Shown: one piece after another, positions 58,966-64,000 of the stretch
Layout of the letters: every line of letters starts with the position of its first letter
Position numbering within the stretch: position 1 is the stretch's first letter
Origin: Longitalea luteola
GTDB lineage: Bacteria > Bacteroidota > Bacteroidia > Chitinophagales > Chitinophagaceae
DNA: 64,000 nt
Assembly: GCF_017356035.1 (NCBI RefSeq)
Contig: NZ_JAFIQX010000005.1
Location: 283,368-347,367 of the forward strand
Reading direction: 5' to 3'
The notes under the pieces: model-generated
What the model was told of the DNA's origin: nothing
The model's database searches: none
The model's input: only the letters and a program-made list of their open reading frames with translations
Translations under genes and position numbers: made by a program

Positions 58966-59736
58966 ATGTTGCAGTTAAAGAAGCCGCTGGCAATCATTGA
59001 TCTTGAAACTACCGGGGTTAACCTGGGCTCGGATCGTATCGTTGAAATAGCTATAGTAAGAGTTCAACCCGATGGCACCCGCCAGATAAAACGAAAACTA
59101 CTCAATCCGGAAATACCTATTTCGGCTATATCGCGCGATCTACATGGTATAACCAATGAAATGGTGAAGGATGCGCCTACATTTAAACAGGTGGCCAATG
59201 AGATCAAACAGTTCCTCGATAATTGCGACCTGGCCGGTTACAATTCAAACCGCTTCGATATTCCCCTGTTGGCCGAGGAATTTTTACGGGTAGGGCTGGA
59301 GTTTGATTTCAGCAACCGCAGACTGGTTGATGTTCAGAAAATATTCCATATGATGGAACAGCGAACCCTGAGTGCGGCATACAAATTTTATTGCAATAAG
59401 AACCTCGAAGGGGCGCATGGAGCAGAAGTGGATGCTGTAGCCACCTGGGAGATTTTACAGGCCCAGATCGAGAAATATCCGCAATTGGGAAACAGCGTAG
59501 AAACGATCATTACCTGCATTGGCGATGACTGTATCGTAGATTTTGCCCGGCGGATGGTAATGGAGAACGGGGTGGAAGTTTTTAATTTCGGCAAACATAA
59601 AGGTCGTGCGGTAGCAGATGTGTTAAAAGCTGAGCCTCAATATTATGATTGGATGATGAAAGGAGATTTTCCGATGCATACCAAGGCCAAGCTGACCGAA
59701 ATATTTAACAGAACCTTGTTAAAGAAAGGATTGTGA
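58966..59736 (+). CDS. DEDDh-family 3'-5' exonuclease with a C-terminal DUF3820-like tail
   Basis: 256 residues. The proofreading-type exonuclease motifs are AIIDLETTGVNLG (first D-E), AGYNSNRFDIPLLAEEFL (second Asp) and GAHGAEVDAVATWEIL (H...D, DEDDh). The C-terminal third (FNFGKHKGRAVADVLKAEPQYYDWMMKGDF) is a short DUF3820-like nucleic-acid-binding segment seen with such nucleases. It may act in DNA repair or as a DNA polymerase III epsilon-like enzyme. The start codon ATG precedes AIIDLETTG by eight residues. Confidence 0.9.
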   Translation: MLQLKKPLAIIDLETTGVNLGSDRIVEIAIVRVQPDGTRQIKRKLLNPEIPISAISRDLHGITNEMVKDAPTFKQVANEIKQFLDNCDLAGYNSNRFDIPLLAEEFLRVGLEFDFSNRRLVDVQKIFHMMEQRTLSAAYKFYCNKNLEGAHGAEVDAVATWEILQAQIEKYPQLGNSVETIITCIGDDCIVDFARRMVMENGVEVFNFGKHKGRAVADVLKAEPQYYDWMMKGDFPMHTKAKLTEIFNRTLLKKGL

Positions 59737-59830
59737 TCTCCTGTCAATTTATTTAATTGCAAATGTGTAATTTATATAATTGCACAATTTGAATTATTGT
59801 ATTTTCGTATTCCAATATCAATCAATTTGT

Positions 59831-60634
59831 TTGGAAAACATCGTTATCATACCAACCTACAATGAACGGGAGAATATCGGTCATTTGATTGATATCATCT
59901 TTGCCCAATACGATAATTTTCACATTCTTGTTATTGATGATGGCTCGCCCGACAATACCGCTACGCTGGTAAAGGAGCGCCAGGCAAAATATGCCGGCAA
60001 ATTATTCCTCGAAGAACGTAAAGGTAAACTGGGGCTGGGTACTGCCTACATTCACGGCTTTAAATGGGCATTGAAAAAAGGCTATCAGTTCATTTTTGAA
60101 ATGGATGCCGATTTTTCTCACAATCCCAAGGACCTGCAGCGTTTATACGAGGCCTGCAAAACCGGTGGCGCCGATCTGGCAGTAGGTTCACGGTATGTGA
60201 AAGGCGGTGGAACCATCAACTGGCCCCGCAACCGGATTCTGCTTTCAAAAGGCGGCTCATTATATACCCGGCTCATTACCTGGATGCCGGTTAGAGATAC
60301 CACCGCCGGTTTCGTATGTTACTCACGCGAAGTGCTGGAATCGATCAACCTCGATCAGATCCGTTTCCTGGGATATGCGTTCCAGATCGAAATGAAATTT
60401 GCTTCCTGGAAGCTGGGTTTCAAAATAAAAGAAGTGCCCATTATTTTTGAAGACCGTAAATACGGCGTTTCAAAAATGCACAAAGGCATCGTGAAAGAAG
60501 GGATCTGGGGTGTATTGAAATTGCGCTGGCTCAGCCTTTTCAAAGATTACCACAACCGCGTCAAAAACACCGGCACCAACTCTTATGGTACGGTATCCAA
60601 ACCGGGCGAAAAGGTGCTGGCGAAAACAAAATAA
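59831..60634 (+). CDS. Dolichol-phosphate-mannose-synthase-like glycosyltransferase (GT2)
   Basis: 267 residues. It transfers a sugar from NDP-sugar to polyprenyl phosphate at the inner membrane. The GT2 blocks are IVIIPTYNERENIGHLID, LVIDDGSPDNTATLV, EMDADFSHNP (DxD), YTRLITWMPVRDTTAGFVCY and FKIKEVPIIFEDRKYG. I propose TTG at 59831 as the start, because the family begins just before NIVIIPTYNE and no in-frame ATG lies near. Another TTG at 59780 would add 17 unconserved residues. It probably feeds glycoprotein or lipid glycosylation. Confidence 0.85.
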   Translation: MENIVIIPTYNERENIGHLIDIIFAQYDNFHILVIDDGSPDNTATLVKERQAKYAGKLFLEERKGKLGLGTAYIHGFKWALKKGYQFIFEMDADFSHNPKDLQRLYEACKTGGADLAVGSRYVKGGGTINWPRNRILLSKGGSLYTRLITWMPVRDTTAGFVCYSREVLESINLDQIRFLGYAFQIEMKFASWKLGFKIKEVPIIFEDRKYGVSKMHKGIVKEGIWGVLKLRWLSLFKDYHNRVKNTGTNSYGTVSKPGEKVLAKTK

Positions 60635-60653
60635 CTATATAAGACGATCATCG

Positions 60654-60693
60654 GGTGTGGCATCCGCCGGCTGGCGGATGCCACACCTTTTTT
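60654..60693 (+). terminator. Terminator after the GT2 gene
   Basis: GGTGTGGCATCCGCC / GGCGGATGCCACACC, perfect 15-bp stem with a 4-nt loop and a T-run. Its outer part (GTGTGGCAT) echoes the 12328-12360 terminator. Confidence 0.9.
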
Positions 60694-60708
60694 ATACCTT
60701 CGTTTTCC

Positions 60709-61581
60709 ATGCGAAAAGCATTTCTACAGTTGCACACGGCGGTTTTTCTGGCCGGGTTTACAGGTGTTCTGGGCAGGCTCATTTCGCTCAACGAGGCGCT
60801 GCTGGTGTGGTATCGGTTACTGATCACAGTACTTACGCTGTGGGTGCTGTATAGCTTTAAACGCGATGTATACCGCATTACATGGAATGGTGCAGTGCGC
60901 ATAACAGGGGTAGGCATTATTGTAGCGCTGCATTGGGTAACATTTTATGCCAGCATCAAGTACGCGAATGTTTCGGTGGCGCTGGTATGCTTTTCGGCCA
61001 TTGGTTTTTTTACCGCCATCCTGGAACCGCTAATCACCAGCAAAGCCTTTAACAGCACCGAACTGCTGCTCGGACTGTTCGTGATCGGCGGCATCTACCT
61101 CATTTTTCATTTTGACCCGCAGTTCAAAACAGGTATTATCCTGGGGCTTATATCGGCATTACTTGCGAGCCTGTTCCCTGTTTATAACCGGTTATTGGTA
61201 CAGCAATACAAACCTGAATCGGTGACCCTGTACCAGTTGAGCGGCGGTTTTCTGTTCCTTACCCTGTTGTTGCCGCTATACCTGTATTTTGTTCCGGCCG
61301 GTCATGTTATACCCACCCTGGCAGATACCGGCTGGTTGCTGGTGTTAGCCTGGTTCTGCACCGTATGGGCATTTAATTTATCAATGAATGCTTTGAAAAA
61401 GATCTCTGCTTTTACCGTGAATCTCAGCTATAACCTGGAACCTCTCTATGGCATTGCGCTTGCGTTTGTACTCTTCAGGGAAGACAAATACCTCTCCGGC
61501 TCATTTTATATTGGCTTGTTATTGATCTTATTATCGGTCTTCCTGCATACCTTGATTGTTTATCGAAGGCATAAAAGCTGA
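60709..61581 (+). CDS. EamA/DMT-family exporter
   Basis: 290 residues with about ten membrane helices in two EamA halves (AVFLAGFTGVLGRLI...ALHWVTFYASIKYANVSVAL, then GIILGLISALLASLFPVYN). Such proteins export metabolites, amino acids or drugs. I chose the ATG at 60709; an upstream frame from 60655 translates the terminator hairpin. The TACCTTCG just upstream is a near -7 element. Confidence 0.88.
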   Translation: MRKAFLQLHTAVFLAGFTGVLGRLISLNEALLVWYRLLITVLTLWVLYSFKRDVYRITWNGAVRITGVGIIVALHWVTFYASIKYANVSVALVCFSAIGFFTAILEPLITSKAFNSTELLLGLFVIGGIYLIFHFDPQFKTGIILGLISALLASLFPVYNRLLVQQYKPESVTLYQLSGGFLFLTLLLPLYLYFVPAGHVIPTLADTGWLLVLAWFCTVWAFNLSMNALKKISAFTVNLSYNLEPLYGIALAFVLFREDKYLSGSFYIGLLLILLSVFLHTLIVYRRHKS

Positions 61582-61589
61582 AGGCTAAA

Positions 61590-61620
61590 TCCGCCTTCGC
61601 CAGTGCTAGGGCGGACAAGC
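61590..61620. repeat. CCGCCTTCGC hairpin box, copy 3
   Basis: TCCGCCTTCGCCAGTGC followed by TAGGGCGGACAAGC; the ends TCCGCC and GGCGGA pair. Related to 2798-2829 and 26951-26983. Confidence 0.6.
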
Positions 61621-61673
61621 AGATGCAACGGTATTAGCTGCTTTCGTGTCAAGGCAGTAAAATGGTATAGCAC

Positions 61674-62120
61674 ATGAAAAAGGTATTTTACATCCTGGTT
61701 ATTTTTGTAATGTCGGCATTCGTGGCCTGCAAAAAAGACAAAACCGACAATGGTTTGGCGCAAGACCTTATTGGAAGCTGGGAGCTGGCTGCTACCTCGG
61801 CCTCTATTACACCAACGGTGTCGCATCCCCCGGGCCAGGGCAATTTTTTGTCGTTTAATGACAATAAATATTTCATCTACGAAAATCATGAGCTGGTTAA
61901 GGAAGGCAGCTACACGGTTGTGATAGATACCACTCATTCTGAGAATGTTTGCCTGACTTCGCCGGGAGGTGAATTCGCCCGTCGCATTATCTTCGACAAT
62001 GATGGGTCGGCCAATAAAACATTCTTTAATGTAGCTGCTCATAAGCTCGTGTTACGCTCAGGATGTTTTGCTGTTGATGCGGGTGTGGAGAAGGTATACA
62101 ATCGCGTCTTTGCGCACTAA
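61674..62120 (+). CDS. Lipocalin-like lipoprotein
   Basis: 148 residues. An SPII signal with lipobox (SAFVAC, Cys 19) is followed by LIGSWELAATSASITPTV, then FLSFNDNKYFIYENHELVKEGSYTVV and a C-terminal strand pair, a lipocalin-like (DUF4595/META-like) beta-barrel pattern. It is probably periplasmic or outer-membrane anchored. Function unknown. It is separated from the S9 gene by a mirrored A-type array. Confidence 0.75.
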   Translation: MKKVFYILVIFVMSAFVACKKDKTDNGLAQDLIGSWELAATSASITPTVSHPPGQGNFLSFNDNKYFIYENHELVKEGSYTVVIDTTHSENVCLTSPGGEFARRIIFDNDGSANKTFFNVAAHKLVLRSGCFAVDAGVEKVYNRVFAH

Positions 62121-62136
62121 CTTTGGCCCCAACTAA

Positions 62137-62218
62137 ATGTGATAATTCGATAATGTAAATACACTTTCCATGCATTATCACATTATCAAATTATCACATC
62201 ATCACATTAGCTAATTAT
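62137..62218. repeat. Mirrored A-type array, short loop
   Basis: Left: ATGTGATAATTCGATAATGTAAATAC. Right: GCATTATCACATTATCAAATT and ATCACATCATCACATTAGC. The loop is about 10 nt, giving a good hairpin. Confidence 0.8.
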
Positions 62219-62299
62219 TATAAGCGGTTATTCTGCAGGATAGCAGTTGCGGTAGAAATAAAGTTTGTATTAATTTTATTTTTTAACCGACTACAACTC

Positions 62300-64000
62300 A
62301 TGAGAAGAATACTCGCGCTCCCTGTATTGTTGCTGGCAGCAGTAACCGCTTCCGCCCAAAAAAAGCCCCTTACGCATGCCGTGTACGATGGCTGGCAAAA
62401 TATTAATGAACGTTATATCAGCAACGATGGAAAATGGGTGGTATACACCATCACGCCGCAGGAAGGAGATGCCACCCTGGTGATCCAGGCTACCGATAAT
62501 TCCTACAAAAAAGAAATTCCCCGTGGCTATGCAGCCGCTATTACCGAAGACAACCGTTTCGTGATCTGTAAGATCAAACCGCTGTTTGCGGCTACCCGCG
62601 AGGCTAAGATCAAAAAGAAAAAAGCCGAGGATATGCCGAAAGACAGTCTGGCCATTGTTGAAATGGGCAAAGACAGCGTGTTGCGATTACCACGTGTACG
62701 ATCATTTAAATCACCCGAAAAAGGAACCGGTCAATGGATGGCGTATCTGCGGGAGAAAGCACTGCCGGCGCCGCCGAAACAGCCGGACTCGCTTGCCCGG
62801 TTGACGGATCTGGTGCGCATGGCCGATAGCCTGGCCCGCGTGGCCGACAGTTTGCGCAACAAGGCGAATGAAGCAAAAACAAAAGGCCTGCTTGCCCTGC
62901 AGGCGCCGAAGAAAGAGAGTAAGTCAAAGGGTGAAACAATTGAAGAAGGCACTGAACTGGTGCTCAGGAATTTATATACCGGGGAAGAAAGGACCTTTCC
63001 GCTAACAAATGATTATTATTTCAGCAAGGCCGGTAATACGCTCGTTATAGAAACCACGCGCAGCAATGCCGATACCCTGAAAAAAGCAGCCATCCTTTGG
63101 CACCAGGTGACCAATGGAAGAACCGATACGGTGCTGCGCGGCTTCAATGTAGCAAAAAGCTTTGCGATCGACGAGGCCGGTACACAACTGGCGTTTATTG
63201 CCGAACGCGACAGCAGCACGAAAGCGCTGCAGAAATTCTATAAATTATATTATTACCGGCCCGGTATGGACAGCGCCCGGTTACGGGTCGACAGAACTAC
63301 TGCCGGCGTTGCCAAAGGCTTAACACTGAGCGAAACGCAGGCGCCTGAGTTCAGCAGGAATGGTCAGAAATTATATTTCGGATTAATGCCGATCCGCAAG
63401 CCAAAAGATACCACACTCGTTGATTTTGAAACAGCCAAACTCGACATCTGGCATTATAAAGACGATTACCTGCAGCCGCAGCAGCTGGTGCAACTGAACA
63501 CGGAATTACAGCGAAGTTTCCGGGCTGTGCTGAATGGAGATGATCACAAGGTGATCCAGTTGGGCGCCGAAGATGCAGAAGTAGTTCACCTGGCAGATGA
63601 GGGCAATGCAGATCATGTGCTGGCCGCGACCTCCAAAGGCAATCGTGTTGAATTCCAATGGCTGGGTCATTCGAAATACAATGTGTACATCATTTCAACC
63701 ATCGATGGCTCGCGTAAAGCAGTCAAGGACAAAGTACGCTCGCCGATAGCTATCTCGCCAAAAGGCAAATATGTGATCTGGTACGATGCGGTACAACGTA
63801 ATTATTTTACCTATAACGTGAGCAGCGGCGTCATTACGAATATCACTAAAAGCATCGCCGTTCCCTTATATCAGGACGATGATGATCATCCAGACGATCC
63901 GCCTGCTTATGGCATCATGAAATGGCACCAGGACGACAGGTTTGTATATGTGTATGATAAGTATGATGTATGGCAATGCGATCCCGATGGCAAGACCCAG
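62300..64000 (+). CDS. S9-family (prolyl oligopeptidase) peptidase, N-terminal part (3' truncated)
   Basis: 567 residues are visible and the frame is open to the window end, so the gene continues. The signal peptide is MRRILALPVLLLAAVTASAQ. The rest looks like the S9 beta-propeller: WQNINERYISNDGKWVVYTITPQEG, LAFIAERD, FSRNGQKLYFGLMPIRKPKD, HSKYNVYIISTIDGS and MKWHQDDRFVYVYDKYDVWQ. A Lys/Asp-rich insert with a helix (about residues 150-220) interrupts the early blades. The catalytic alpha/beta-hydrolase domain and Ser are beyond the window. Expected to cleave peptides in the periplasm. Confidence 0.85.
   Translation, partial: MRRILALPVLLLAAVTASAQKKPLTHAVYDGWQNINERYISNDGKWVVYTITPQEGDATLVIQATDNSYKKEIPRGYAAAITEDNRFVICKIKPLFAATREAKIKKKKAEDMPKDSLAIVEMGKDSVLRLPRVRSFKSPEKGTGQWMAYLREKALPAPPKQPDSLARLTDLVRMADSLARVADSLRNKANEAKTKGLLALQAPKKESKSKGETIEEGTELVLRNLYTGEERTFPLTNDYYFSKAGNTLVIETTRSNADTLKKAAILWHQVTNGRTDTVLRGFNVAKSFAIDEAGTQLAFIAERDSSTKALQKFYKLYYYRPGMDSARLRVDRTTAGVAKGLTLSETQAPEFSRNGQKLYFGLMPIRKPKDTTLVDFETAKLDIWHYKDDYLQPQQLVQLNTELQRSFRAVLNGDDHKVIQLGAEDAEVVHLADEGNADHVLAATSKGNRVEFQWLGHSKYNVYIISTIDGSRKAVKDKVRSPIAISPKGKYVIWYDAVQRNYFTYNVSSGVITNITKSIAVPLYQDDDDHPDDPPAYGIMKWHQDDRFVYVYDKYDVWQCDPDGKTQ

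Noticed and set aside
60655-60708. Longer N-terminus of the DMT exporter
   Set aside because: It translates the terminator stem.
1-64000. tRNA, rRNA, riboswitch, IS element, prophage, retron or diversity-generating retroelement
   Set aside because: I found no transposase, integrase, reverse transcriptase or recognisable structural RNA. Absence by eye is not proof for short RNAs.

Overview
The window is a chromosomal segment of a Bacteroidota bacterium, most likely family Chitinophagaceae (Niastella/Chitinophaga-like; family and genus are inference). The signs are promoters of the TAnnTTTG type (for example 5076-5083, 14478-14485, 17546-17553, 21771-21778), no visible Shine-Dalgarno motifs, a protein with a C-terminal domain like those of type IX secretion cargo, a secreted GH18 chitinase, many SPII lipoproteins, a HupE/DUF6702/M1-peptidase cluster and an L17 with an Ala/Lys/Glu-rich tail. 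Both ends cut genes: aconitase on the left and an S9 peptidase on the right. I see no tRNA, rRNA, CRISPR array, IS element or prophage.

Layout. 1-4.8 kb: aconitase 3' end, GH18 chitinase, metallophosphoesterase, AHSA1 protein and homogentisate dioxygenase. 5.1-12.3 kb: a seven-gene efflux operon (TetR, TolC, HlyD, two ABC ATPases, two ABC-2 permeases) matching E. coli ybiH-ybhGFSR, but with YbhF as two genes and an added TolC. 12.4-17.4 kb: lipoprotein, aldo/keto reductase, a 42-bp tandem repeat, and a second TetR unit with a small HMA-like protein and an MFS pump. 17.5-21.6 kb: infA-rpmJ-rpsM-rpsK-rpsD-rpoA-rplQ with its own promoter. 21.8-24.4 kb: carA, aroQ and a secreted protein. 24.4-35.5 kb: delta-60-repeat/T9SS protein, M1 peptidase, HupE, DUF6702, CNNM/CorC, PAP2, LTA-synthase-like sulfatase and a methyltransferase. 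35.9-50.6 kb: glmM, cysteine desulfurase, FGGY kinase, DUF1624, mutS, SpoU methylase, UbiA, ruvX, def, a secreted unknown and an RluA-type synthase. 50.6-64 kb: lipB, a FN3-like protein, PLP deaminase, nucleotidyltransferase, an ECF sigma with a membrane serine protease, mpl, a DEDDh exonuclease, a dolichol-phosphate-mannose-synthase-like GT2, a DMT exporter, a lipocalin-like lipoprotein and the S9 peptidase.

The most striking structure is between the genes. Gap after gap holds a 'mirrored array': a degenerate tandem of a short word on the left and its reverse complement on the right, around an unrelated loop. The words differ (GTGATAAT, GAGATTTCGG, ACAGGTTACAGG, GTTGATAAA, AAGGCTCAAGG, CAATCGGCAAC) but the design is the same. 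Many arrays begin in or just after a stop codon. One such element appears to have entered the lipB reading frame. Two TetR loci each show a matched pair of palindromic operators placed a few bases before the start codons of the regulator and of its target gene.
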